A stretch of DNA of 64,000 nt from Hippophae tibetana (GCA_037013495.1 CM072805.1:16960601-17024600); one strand, 5' to 3'; shown: positions 46,991-58,000, counted from the first letter of the stretch. Notes: a model not told the origin generated them from the letters alone. Numbers and translations are program-made.

Positions 46991-47759
46991 GGGATAAATG
47001 TGAAAATATAATGCATTTTGTATCTTCTTTTAGGATTAATGTGGATTAATGTGTAAAGTAATGAACATGTCTATTAAACAAAGGTAATTGAGTCCTAACC
47101 CAAAAACATAGAAAAATTGGGTTCAGAATAATTGTCTTTTTTTTTATCACCTGATGGTCTCTTATTGTTTGACTATTTAATTTTTTTAAGTACTTAAATG
47201 ACCACATGTGAGCAATTTCGTAGAATTATATTTCTTTTATTTTTTAAGATTTTTATTTTTTAAAATTCACAACAAAAAAAATTAAAAATATAAAATAAAA
47301 AGAGTATAATCCTTTTTAGCCAACAAGGTAAGGAACTTACAAAACACTTACACATGTACAACCGGCCTTTAGTATCTTAGCTCATTTTGATATTAATTAT
47401 ATAAATGATTCTAATTTTTTGACATGTGCACACACGTACATTTTTAGTACCAACTAATGCAACATCGGTGTCACCGAGTCGCGTATCCGTTGTTAGACAC
47501 TAGAACTTGTGAGACAAATTCTATTGGTGCCACCACTCATATAAAACATCAATTAGAACCTCCTTGGTGACAAGGAACACCACCATTTGACTTGTCGATC
47601 TATTAGTGATACTCCTCCAAGCTCTTCCTACAATTGTGGCTAGTTTTTGTTAAATTTTATTCAGTTTAATTGAACATGGTTTGGTTTATCTCGGTTTGAC
47701 TCAATTTTGTCAAATTTTAGTCTATTTTGACTTGTTCTTGAGTTTTAAACAAAATTTTC
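46991..47759. other. AT-rich stretch, nothing recognised
   Basis: No motif or repeat is recognised here. 47440-47640 is less AT-rich and phrase-like but has no open frame of note. Confidence 0.4.
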
Positions 47760-48204
47760 ATATTTTTTGCGAAAAATATTTTCAATGGATATTTTTTACT
47801 TGAAAGAGAAATCAAGTATGATTTAAAAGCACCCATATTTGATGAGGAGCCATAAATTATTGAATATCTTTATTTTGAAGACTCAAAAATACCTATTGAT
47901 GATGAAAAAATTCAAATTAAAATGAAGGTGATATCGAAGATCTAATTGAAGTGGACTTGGTTGAAGAAACTAGTTATGAATTATTACTAACTATACAAGT
48001 TTGTTTTATTTTGCCTAAATTCACTTATAGGTTTGCTGATGACACAAGCATGACTTCATTGTCAATGAAAAGATCTCAAACACGTATTGGTGTATGAATT
48101 TTTAATCAAAACCAAAGGTACAAAACAAAAGGTGTGTACACTCATTGTAAATTCGTCAAGCTCAATTTAAACTCAAGGACAAATTTTTTGTCGGTTCAGA
48201 AGTC
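47760..48204 (+). pseudogene. Possible Ty3/gypsy 3' coding end
   Basis: Broken acidic frames end in 'aactcaaggacaaatttttt' (about 48170) followed by a 'gaagtctgatgcagg' phrase. This resembles the 'NSRTNSFQ...GENDA' coding end and polypurine region that run into the 3' LTR of plant gypsy elements. The coding identity further left is unclear. Confidence 0.4.
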
Positions 48205-48480
48205 TGATGCAGGACAAAATTATAGAATTATTATATTCTAAAATAATTGGAATTTTATATTTTAGAGTTTTATTCAAATTGAAATTGTTATTAGACTAAG
48301 ATTTATTATTAGATTTTGATAAGATTTAGTAGAGTTTGAATCTTAAAAGAATTAACATACTCTTTTATTTTACATATAAATAGGCTTATTTACATTGAAA
48401 TTGTAGACTTTTATTTATTTAATTATAATATTGATTTATGAGAACTTTTATTTTTCAATTATACGTTCCCTGCCTTATGG
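48205..48480 (+). repeat. Probable gypsy 3' LTR or solo LTR
   Basis: It starts TGATGCAGGAC after a gypsy-like polypurine region and has a TATAAATAG box at 48375-48383. The right end is approximate, just before LINE sequence resumes near 48483. No second LTR is present in the window. Confidence 0.45.
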
Positions 48481-48482
48481 TA

Positions 48483-48779
48483 TGCATAAGTTATTTTAGA
48501 TAGCTTTAAACCAAATAGGGTGTGGATATCTCCTCTCACATTATTTGTTTATAATATGTGTTGAAGGTCTCCCGAGATTTCTAAGGAAGTAGAAAAGTAA
48601 CAATCTTACTAAGAGGGTGTTTGCTGCTAGAGTAAGTCCAAAAGTTAGTCACCTCATCTTTGCTAATGATAGTTTTGTCTTCCTAAAGGTTATCAATGAT
48701 TCATGTAGAAAACTTAAAGAAATGTTGGAGGTATATGAAAGTGCTTCTAGTCGGGAGGTTAACATGTAGAGAACCCTAA
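48483..48779 (+). pseudogene. LINE RT fragment (motifs B and C)
   Basis: Translation gives HYLFIICVEGLPRFL, the usual 'SPYLFIICAEGLS' following QGDPL, then SHLIFANDSFVF, the catalytic FADD box with its first Asp changed to Asn (a G-to-A change), and LEVYESASSREVN ('L..YE.ASGQ.IN'). It stops at the TAA target site of the TIR element. Confidence 0.75.
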
Positions 48780-49835
48780 TGTTGTGTTTGGTTGGAAGGA
48801 ATGGAAAGGAAAGGAAAGGAATCAAAATTGATTCTTTCCATTTGTATGTTTGGTTAGGCTGAAAAAGGAGTTAGGAATGGATTTGATTCCTAAAGTAGAA
48901 GTTCCTTCTCCTTCCGTTAGGAATCATGATTCCATTCTCATCTCAAATTATTTTTCAAATTTTACCCCTATCCCAAATATGACCCCAAACTCAAATCCCA
49001 AAACTCTAAATCCTAAACCCTAAAACCTAAATCCCAAAACCCAAAACCCAAAACTTTAAACCTTAAACCCTAAACCCAAACTCAAACCCAAACCCAAACC
49101 CAAACCCCAAACCCCTAACACCTAACCCCAAAACCATAAAACCCCAATCCCAACCCCAAAACATTAAACCCTAAACCTAAACTATAAACCTTAAATCCCA
49201 AAACACTAAACCCTAAACCATAAAATCCTAAACCCTAAAACCAAAATCTCAAAACCCTACCTTAACCCTTAACCGCAAACCCAAAATCCCAAAACCTTAA
49301 ACCCTAAGCCCTAAACCCTAAACCCCAAATCCTAAAATCCTAAATCCTAAATCTTAAAACCCTAAACCCTATTTAGAAAAATAATAATTTTAACCCTAAA
49401 CCTTAACCCACAAATATAACCCTAATCCCTAAACCCCAAATCCCAAATCCCAAATCCCTAAACCCTAAATCCCAAATCTCAAATCCCTAAACCCTAAATC
49501 TCAAATCCCAAACCTCAAAACCCTATTTAGAAAAATAATAATTTTAATAATATATTTTCTTTTTAAGTAATAATTATTTAGAAAAATAATGATTTCAATA
49601 ATGTATTTTGTGTGACGAAAAAATAATAATTAAATAATATTATTTAAACTTTATTAAATATAAATGTATTAAGATAATTTATAGTTTTTTCCATTACATT
49701 CTAGTGGCAAACCAAACACTGTAATACTGATTTCTTCTTTCATTCTAATGATCAAACCAAACAACATTGTTTCCTTTCCATTTCATTCTCATTCTCATTC
49801 CTATTCTAATTCCATTTTGTGAACCAAACGTCACC
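48780..49835. mobile_element. TIR element with telomere-like core, copy 1
   Basis: This 1056-base element is flanked by TAA (48777-48779 and 49836-49838). Its ends are imperfect terminal inverted repeats: TGTTGTGTTTGGTTGG on the left and GGTGACGTTTGGTTC as reverse complement on the right, followed by GGAATGG-type subterminal repeats. The interior (48970-49530) is dominated by degenerate CCCTAAA-like heptamers. No protein is encoded. The TAA/TTA target and GTTTGGTT ends suggest a Tourist-like (PIF/Harbinger) MITE; this is inference. It sits inside the LINE RT. Confidence 0.75.
48970..49530. repeat. Degenerate CCCTAAA-like array
   Basis: Many AAACCCTAAA, AACCCAAA and AAATCCCAAA variants stand in near-tandem order, the plant telomere motif with frequent point changes. 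Two AT-rich breaks ('ttagaaaaataataattttaa') interrupt the array. It is interstitial and part of the TIR element, not a chromosome end. Confidence 0.9.
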
Positions 49836-49838
49836 TAA

Positions 49839-51120
49839 GAGCAATAAAGAAGATAAGAATGTAGCCTTGGATATCCTTGATATTCCTATAAATTGCCATG
49901 ATAGATACATTGGTCTTCATGCAATAACTAGAAAAACAAGAAAACGCTATTTAGATATATTAAGGATAATGTGTGGAGAAAACTTAATAGCTGGAAGGGA
50001 AAGTACTCTATGGCTAGCAAAAAGGTTTTACTAAAATCTTTGGTACAAGTTATCGTCACCTATACCATGAGTTATTTCAAATAACTAGTAACTCTTTGTA
50101 ATTAAATACAAAGCTTAGTGGAAATTTTTGGTGGGGTTATGACTTGGACAAAAAATTCATTCATTGGATGGCATGGGAGAAATCTATCAACCAAAACTTT
50201 TGGGGAAGGGGCTTGGTCTAGGAATTTATCATCTTTTAACCAAGCTCTAGTCTCTAAGCCTTGTTGGAGAATCATACAAGGTGGTGAGAGTTTGGTTGCC
50301 AAGGTACTAAAGGGAAATACTCTTAATTGGGGATATCTATCTACTACCATGCCCTCATTTTCTTCCTACCTTTGGATGTGTGTAATATGGGGAAGAGACT
50401 TATGTAAAGCTGGATTAAAATGGAGGATTGGAGATTGTAGTTCTATTCATGTTTATGGGGATCCTTGGTTACCTTATGCAGGGTCGTTTTGTGCGATTTT
50501 CTCTCATACATTTATTGAGAATTGTTTGTAGATGAGTTAATTATTGATGCTGGATTGTGGAATGAGAGGTTGATTAGAGAGAATTTATGGCTTACGAGAC
50601 AGAAGCTATTCTCAAAGTTCTCTAATGGGTGGACGAAGGTTGAGAATGGCTTTTTTTAGGAAAGAGTGCAATTGGTTGGCTGAGGAGTTAAGGAGATTGA
50701 GTACCAAGGGAGATTTGGGTGCTAGCTATAGTAACCTAGGGGATCAGAGTTGGTGGAAGAATATATGGTGCCTCATTTCACCCAATAAGCAAAGTTGTTT
50801 GTATGGAAAGCCTGCAATGAAATTCTTCCAATGTATGCTAATTTGTGTAGAAAAAGAGTTTTGCAATACTCTTGATGGCCAATATGTAATGGAGTTGGTA
50901 AAGATGTAATGGAGTTGGTAAAGATGTTACCACATGCATTATGGTCTTGTCATAAAGCAAAGGTTGTTTGGAAAGAGTCATTTTTTCATGATCTATTGAA
51001 AATAACAAAAGGGCTACATTTTGATTATTTATGGAATGTTATGAGAATGATTAGTACAACTGAAGAAGCTTGTTAATTTCACTATCTGGCGTGGGCAATC
51101 TGACACAAAATAAATTATGT
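49839..51120 (+). pseudogene. LINE RT thumb and zf-RVT region
   Basis: It resumes after the TIR element with 'IKDNVWRKLNSWKGKYSMAS' and KKVLLKSLVQ (the 'VW.KL.GWK...LS.AGKE.LIK.V.Q' block). Next come SFNQALVSKPCWRI (usual 'FN.ALLAKQ.WR'), WGRDLCKAGLKWRIGD and VYGDPWLP. The zf-RVT block near 50750-50990 shows a WWKNIWCLISPNK start and a HALWSCHKAKVVWKES end; its Cys/His set is incomplete. It is truncated near 51120, so RNase H is absent. Several frameshifts occur. Confidence 0.8.
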
Positions 51121-51825
51121 CATGTACCGAAAGAAGGGAGAGGATGCTAATAGGATAGGCACGGCAACAGACGGTATGGAGAGGCTAATAATCATAATTG
51201 TTACCTATCGATTTTGAATAGATTGGATAATACTTTGGATAATGATTTTTTTAATGTTTAACAACACATTTATTCAAATATATATATTAAAAAAATTAGT
51301 ATGCTAACATGGTACTCTTTTTTTTAAAGCACTAAAATATTCTTTTTTATATTAAATAAATAAAACATGATTCAAACTTGGATCTAAATTGCTATTAACA
51401 TTACAATTACTCTATTATATTATTTAAAATATTAACATTAAATCAATTCTTTAGCTATTTAGCAAATATTTTTAAGTAATATATATATATATATATGTAA
51501 GAATAGGCAAAATTCAATCAAACTATTCAAAATATTGTGTGTTTTAATATTTAAAATATTTTTTTATGTAATTATATGTATATGAAATATAATATTAACA
51601 TATGTTTGGTTTAGTTAATTACATTTTCGATATTATAAAAACCATCACTATCTCACTCCAAATCAGTTACGATTATTTTTGAAAAAATCGTCAATTTTTT
51701 TCTTGATAACCATAGTTTTAATTATTCGATATGGGTACCCTATGCTGGACTAGTATATTGACCAAAGAATTTATCAGGTTTCAAAATAAGGGCATATGTG
51801 GGGTTTTCTTGTGCAAATTTGAAGA
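51121..51825. other. AT-rich spacer before copia 4
   Basis: No gene is seen. It includes a short (TA)n run at about 51480-51498. Confidence 0.5.
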
Positions 51826-52086
51826 ATTAGCATTGCCTCTATTAAGTTATATTTGATATTGTAATTCACTTATACTTCACTTGTACTACACTTGTATTAT
51901 TTCACTTGTACTACACTAACACTATTTCACTTGTACTACATTTACTATTTCACTTGTACTACACTTACTATTTCACTTGTACTACACTTGTTACAACTCT
52001 ATAAATAGAGTTCTCTATGTACATTCTAAAACACACCAATACAACATTAAATCATTCTTTCTTCTAATCTCTCTATACTCTTCACA
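51826..52086 (+). repeat. Copia 4 5' LTR (left end approximate)
   Basis: The right end is fixed: the LTR ends TTCACA at 52086, next to the PBS. A TATAAATAG box is at 52000-52008. It contains five copies of TTCACTTGTACTACA (51876-51988, spacing 23-25 bases). The left end is uncertain because no 3' LTR exists in the window; 'attagcattgcctc' near 51830 may be a mutated TGTTAGCA start. Confidence 0.7.
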
Positions 52087-52098
52087 TGGTATCAGAGC
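52087..52098 (+). other. Copia 4 primer-binding site
   Basis: TGGTATCAGAGC is an exact match for initiator Met-tRNA priming, immediately after the LTR end. Confidence 0.93.
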
Positions 52099-52151
52099 CT
52101 CTCATATACCTTTAAAATTTCTATCAAAATTTCGCCTCTCTTCATCACAGC

Positions 52152-52267
52152 CAACCCGGCTCACCCTAACTCGGTTTACTCTCAACTCGGCTCACTCCAA
52201 CCCGGCTCACCTCAACTCAGCTCACTCTAACCCAGCTCACTCCAACCCGGCTCACCTCAACCCGATT
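52152..52267 (+). repeat. 15-base tandem repeat in the copia 4 leader
   Basis: About eight units of the type CAACCCGGCTCACCT (14-17 bases) lie between the PBS and the gag ATG. In one frame they read as SNPAH-type pentapeptides, but that frame stops at 52303, before gag, so coding is unlikely. Confidence 0.9.
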
Positions 52268-52365
52268 CCAGGCTTGTTTTCAACTCCTATTTTCATTTTT
52301 TAAGGATATCTTCTTTATACTGTTTCTATATATTTGCTTTATATTTCCTCCATTATTTCGTTAAA

Positions 52366-53232
52366 ATGGATCGAAATGATGTCCCAAAACCAATCTCTAC
52401 CACCCTTGATGATACTAACTACCTAGCCTGGGCACAAGCAATGAAAAGTTTCTTGAAAGGACACAAGTTATGGCGTTTCATAACTGGTGATATCTCTATA
52501 CCCATCCAAGAAACTACTGAAAACAACTCCTTATTTACTGACCGCCTTGAAGATTGGGAGAGTAAACACCATCAAATTATTACCTGGTTCCGTAACACCA
52601 CCTTACCCTCTATCCATGGTGAATTTGGGTGTTTTGACACTGCCAAAGAAGTTTGGGAATTTCTTGAGGCTCGCTTCACTACAACAGATTTGGCCAACCA
52701 ATATCAACTTCTAACAACTCTTCATACCAAACGTCAAATGGCTGATCAAACCATTAACCAATTTCTCTCTGAAATGCATACTATTTGGGATCAACTCGCT
52801 CTCTCTGAACCAACTTGGACGAAAAAGATTGATGCTGAGATGTTTGCAACTTACCGTAATCACCAGCGTCTTGTTATTTTTCTCATGGCTCTCCATGATC
52901 GATTTGAACTTGTTCGGGCTTCCTTACTCCATCGGAGTCCTTTCCCATCCTTAGATACTACTGTGACCGAGCTTCGCTCTGAAGAAACTCGGATGGGGGT
53001 TTTCAAAGTTCATCATACAGATTCTGTTCTTGTCACCCCCTTTTATCACCCTAAAGGAGGTTCAAAAGAGGACTTCAAACATCAAGGCTGTACCTACTAT
53101 CACAACCCTAATCATGAGCTTCTTACATGTCCCATTAGGGTATGTATATATTGTCACAAGAAGGGTCCAGGACACTTTAACAGAGATTGCTTTCGGAATC
53201 CCTCTCAGCATTCCTCACAGAATCTCTCTTGA
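52366..53232 (+). pseudogene. Copia 4 gag
   Basis: The ATG at 52366 opens a 288-codon frame: YLAWAQAMKSFLKGHKLWRF, LEDWESKHHQIITWFRNT, KEVWEFLEARF and YQLLTTLHTKRQM (Retrotran_gag_3/UBN2-type helices), then two zinc-knuckle-like segments. The first reads CTYYHNPNHELLTC (second Cys is Tyr, a G-to-A change). The second reads CIYCHKKGPGHFNRDC, with two extra residues between Cys and His. It ends at TGA 53230-53232, in frame with the rest of the polyprotein; an original CGA would need one C-to-T change. Confidence 0.92.
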
Positions 53233-55018
53233 AATCCCTCTCAACATGGTTCAGGTAAAAATAGTAACTCATCTATCACTACTGCTGTTTCTGAGGATAA
53301 TCATGACAAATTTACGTTCTCTACTCAAGAACTTGAAGGTCTTCTTAAACATGTTCTCTCACAATCTAGTAATCCTCCTCTTACTACCTTGTCTCTCACA
53401 TCAGGTAAATCTTTATGGTATTTTGATTCTGCTTGTTGTAACCATATGACTCATGATACTCACATCTTCTCTCCCACACAATCTTCCATCTCCAAACCTT
53501 TAATTCAAACTGCCAATGGTTCACATATGCATGTTAATGCTGTAGGACAAGTTTCCACATCTTCTATATCACTTTCTGACACCTTTCATATTCCCAACCT
53601 TACTCTAAATCTTATCTCTGTTGGTCAATTATGTGAACTTGGTCTTACTATTACTTTTTCCTCTTCTGGTTGTCATGTGCAGGATCCACAGACAGGACAG
53701 ATCCTTGGGATAGGCCATAAGATTGGACGATTATTTGAACTTATCAACCTATATCTACCCAATTCTCCTCATACTTCTGTTGCTGCTTCTACTACTCCTA
53801 TCAACCTATGGCATGCTCGTCTAGGCCATACATCTATAGGACGTCTTTGTCCCTTAGCATCTTCTGGTAAATTAGGATCTGTTTCTATTTCTGATAATGT
53901 AAATTTTTTGCCTTGTCAATTGGGAAAACAACCTGTTTTATGTTTTAATAAAAGTGATTCTACTTCTGTCTCCCATTTTGACTTAATTCATTCTGATGTT
54001 TGGGGTCCATCCCCACATCCTACTATGGGGGGATGTGTTTACTTTGTCATTTTTATTGATGATTATTCAAGATTCACATGGATTTTTCTCATGAAACATA
54101 GATCTGAATTACCCAAAATTTATTATGATTTTGCTCAAATGGTTAAAACCCAATTTTCTCAAAATATCAAAGTACTTAGAGCTGATAATGCTATGGAATA
54201 TAAAGAAACAAAGTTTTTAAATTTTCTTCGACAAAATGGGACTTTTTCTCAATATTCTTGTCCTGGCACATCTCAACAAAATGGAAGAGCTGAACGAAAA
54301 CACAGACATACCCTTAATATTGTTCGCACTCTCCTCATTTCTAGTTCTTGTCCTGAACGCTTCTAGGATGAAGCAGCTTTTACAGCTGTTTATACCATCA
54401 ATCGTGTTCCCATGCCTATTATTCACAATCAATTCCCTTATGAGCGTCTCTATAGTACTTCTCCATCTTATGAACTGCTCAAAGTGTTTGGTTATGCCTA
54501 TTTTGTTCTTCTTCACCCTCATGAATGCAATAAATTAGAACCTCGTGCTCGCCTTTGTTGTTTCTTAGGGTATGGAATAGAACACAAAGGCTATCATTGT
54601 TGGGACCCTATCTCTAAACGATTACGCATCTCTCGTCATGTCATCTTTTGGGAACATAAAATGTTTTCCTCTATTTCCTCATTTCATGTCTCATCTCCTA
54701 CCTCACTCTCATTTTTTAATGACCCAACTTTTGATTTATTTCCTCCTGACATTGCTCCATTACCCTCACCATCGTCTACTACGGCTTCTCCTGATGTGTC
54801 TGCTCCTTCTGCTGATCCTACCATAACAACATCTTCTGAAGACCAACTACCTGATTGTCCAGAGTCATCACTCCGTCGTTCTACTCGTGTAAGTAGTCTT
54901 CCTTTTCATCTTCGTGATTACCAATGTTTCTCTACTATTTTGTCTCATCATGAACCCCAAAACTATAGAGAATCTAGTTCTAACCCTCATTGGTAGCAAG
55001 TTATGACAGATGAATTAC
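53233..55018 (+). pseudogene. Copia 4 protease-integrase
   Basis: The frame continues from gag. The protease site is WYFDSACCNHMTHD; the Asp-Ser-Ala form is a known variant in plant copia elements. Integrase shows LWHARLGHTS and CQLGKQ (one zinc-site Cys missing). The catalytic triad is complete: HSDVWGP, LRADNAMEY and QQNGRAERKH. A TAG (54364-54366) replaces the Trp codon before DEAA. The C-terminal FGYAYFVLL and CCFLGYGIEHKGYHCWDP blocks are normal, followed by a serine/proline-rich linker. A TAG (54994-54996) follows NPHW where Gln is usual. The sequence ends at the array junction. Confidence 0.92.
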
Positions 55019-55022
55019 TTAA

Positions 55023-58000
55023 TAGTATTGTTCAAATTGATCATACTTAAGTTTTTTTGCAAAAAAATATTAAAAAAATGTCAAAAAAGTAAGAAAGAAT
55101 TATAGCATTCAAAAATACAATAAATTAGGTGAATAAAATACCAAGTTTTAGAAATGGTAGGTGACAACAAAAATCCATTTTTTATGTCAAAAATAATAAT
55201 TTAGTATTTTTGTATTTTTTTCGTTGTTTATTACATTTATTTTGAAAAATTAATACTTGAATGATAGATAATCATTTTTATTATTTTAATCTCACATTAT
55301 TTTAACCATTATTAAGATATAACTTTTAGTAATAGACAACAATTACTACGAAATTGAAAAAAATAAAAAATAAAAACAAAAAGTTTTAAAATTTTATTAC
55401 TTGTTTTGTACTGTTATTTTACATAACAAAAAAAATTAAATTATTACAAAAATAATGAAGAAATTAAACTAATTTAACCAGCATAACTAGAGGATTTTGG
55501 GTGCATTTGTCTCTTTTTTAAAATATGAGTCGTGTATCAAATTTATGAAAGTAAATTTTTTAGAGTATCATGTGTGTTGGCTCTTTATGAGAACACGAAA
55601 GTCCAAGTATACACGGTCACAAGTAATAAATGATAAGTAAGATATCGTTCCCACAGAGATTTGTTACTAGTATTTGTTAAGTACTAAAATTGTTTCAATT
55701 TGATTTTATCAAAACAATTGATAGTTGGATGGTGTTTAACTAATACTGATTTTTTATAACAATAAATAAGAAAATTCTAAGATTTTAGTTTCACAAAATT
55801 AATTCACTTGAATCATATTATTTTCTCTTGATTTATGTTTTTCATTTAATTTGTCAACCAAGAACTCCTAATTTATCCATATATCTCTTCCGAGCTCCAT
55901 ATAAACACACCTCGCTAAAATAATTCACTATATTCCTATGAGAATTAAATTCACCAAGATTCATTAAGTTCAAAGTTCTCAAATAGCTAGACATACAATA
56001 AAGGTAAGTTCCTCTTCTTTATAAATATATGTTATCCTAAACACGAGCAATACACACAAAAATGTTTTTTCAAGTTTATTTAAGTGTCACAAATGAATTG
56101 ATAAATCTTCCAACAATCAAAAGCATTAAGCACAAATAGAATAAACAAATTAAACATCTCATAAATCATTAGAAAATAATTAATCCAAGTTTCATAATAT
56201 AAGTTACATGGTAACCTTAAAAAAATTAAATTAATTCATAGAGAATATTAAAATTATAACAGGAAAATATTAAGACATTTTAAGGAACATTAAATAAAGA
56301 ACAACAAAAATTAGAAAAATTTGCTCTCTACGTTCTCTATTTTTCTCTCTACGCAGAACCACAACAGAAGCCAAAAATGGCTTCTGCGTGTTCAACTATT
56401 TACTCCTCCCAAATTTTATCACAATAAGCATATATTTATAGCTCCAACTCTCTCAAAAAAAAATACATCATAAAATATTTTTTTACAACACGCGTGTAAA
56501 GTGGGAGACAAAGAAATGCATCAAAAATAACTATTTAAACACGCATGGGAGACCCAAAACCGGCTGGATAGCAAGCACCATTTCCAGCGTTTTTATTTCT
56601 CAAAACTTATGTCATATGTCGACATCTGATTCGCTGGAAGCATAACATGACACATGGAAGCTTCGTATTCGGTGTGATGAGAGGGCACATGCACATAATG
56701 TGAACCGCGTCACACGAGAAAATTCTTGTGTAGATAGGTGGGTCTCACCTTACACGCCGGTCTGCGCAGATAGGTGGACCCCACTCTACGAGCTGAGTAG
56801 TGTGCCTTCTGGTAACGTGTCCAATCGCCCATGTCACGCTTGTATCTCACTCGGCTGATCTTCACCATTGATTGTATGATCTGATGGTCTGTGACGTGCG
56901 TGAATAATGTCGTGCGTGGATAATTTTGCGCGTGGAACTCTTTTTCCTGCACAGAAAACAAAGTTTATTTAATTGCATTTAGCCTTCTAATTTAATTCAA
57001 ATTAACTTTTAATCTTTTGATATTTGTAATTAAGCCCTATTTTAATTCAAATTATATTTTTAGATTTTATTATTTGCAATTAAGTCTTTTTCAATTCAAA
57101 TTCTTTAATTTTCTTTAAAAATATATTCCTTAAAAAACTAACAGTAAATATTAATTTAATAAATTAAAATGAACTAAAAACATTAAAAACATAACAATTA
57201 TAATTAATAAAATGGACAAAATAACTCTAAAATATAGAGTTATCAATGTGCATAAGCACCATACATATGTTTTAATACATAATGTGATGAACTTATGTTT
57301 AATGTATGCGTCTTCCTAAGTGTACTAAGTATATATTTTTTGTAAAGTGATAAACATAATTTTTTGGGGTTAAAAATTAAAATATTTGAATAATTAGAAA
57401 ATATAAAAATAAACAAATAAAATATTTATAGTTTTCAAATAATATTAATATTAATATTAACGTCTTTAAAAGTTTGAGATAATATATCAATGTGACGAGT
57501 TATATAAAATTTACATGTATATTTTGGCAAAATATAAAATACAATAGTAGTTTATAACTTATAAGAAGAAATTTTGTAAGGTGATTTTAGATTACAAATA
57601 AGCTAAGCTTATTTTATTTACTATATCCACAAAAAAAACCAATAATTTTTTTATTGAAGTTATTCCATATTTCTCCCAAAAGAGGGTAAGTTTGTGTAGT
57701 TTTAAATTTACTTATCCATCTCACATTTAATAATTGCTTTTTATATTATTGCATTTGCTTTCAATCTTTAGGATCCAATAGTCTAATCATGTTTTCTTTC
57801 AAATGCATATATAACATTTTATTTAGTTTAGGAGACCAATCATTCAAAAAAAGAAAAGAAAAAAGAGAAAGTAGAGATTTAACTCAATCATGGAACCACA
57901 TTTGTGTCCATGGATTAACATCACATAATAAAATAATGGAATAAGTAGATAGCATAGCCATATAGTTTCCTTTCTAGAAAAGATTATAATTAGAACTATT

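Larger units (their letters stand above)
29405..51120 (+). mobile_element. Nested L1-type LINE (fragments in order)
   Basis: Plus-strand LINE fragments occur in protein order at 29405-29567 (ORF1), 37855-39512 (ORF1 knuckle, endonuclease), 44503-44770 (start of the polymerase region), 48483-48779 (late RT) and 49839-51120 (RT thumb, zf-RVT). Each gap is filled by another transposon, and two junctions are proven by target duplications (CTTTC, GTGTA). The fragments do not overlap in protein content, so I infer one ancestral LINE broken by later insertions. The RT fingers and first catalytic motif are missing between 44770 and 48483, so a deletion accompanied that insertion, or two LINEs are involved. 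Confidence 0.6.
51826..55022 (+). mobile_element. Ty1/copia element 4, 3'-truncated
   Basis: It has a 5' LTR, an exact PBS (52087-52098), a leader with a 15-base repeat, then gag, protease and integrase in one continuous frame (frame of 52366) interrupted only by three stop codons. It breaks off after the first residues of RT (VMTDELL) at about 55018-55022, where the AT-rich tandem array begins. RT, RNase H and the 3' LTR are missing. Confidence 0.9.

Noticed and set aside
49000..49530. Possible true telomere or subtelomere
   Set aside because: The heptamers are degenerate, and the array has defined ends with TIRs and a TAA duplication inside a LINE. A second copy exists at 63 kb. It is interstitial and element-borne.
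51977..52303. 108-codon frame with SNPAH-type repeats
   Set aside because: It spans the LTR end, the PBS and the leader repeat and stops before gag. The repetition is a DNA minisatellite rather than a protein.
53410..53450. Copia 4 protease DSA instead of DSG as a loss of function
   Set aside because: WYFDSACCNHMT-type active sites are a common variant in plant copia elements, so it is not taken as a mutation.
56710..56961. 83-codon frame on the minus strand
   Set aside because: It lies wholly within the solo LTR and has no domain motif.
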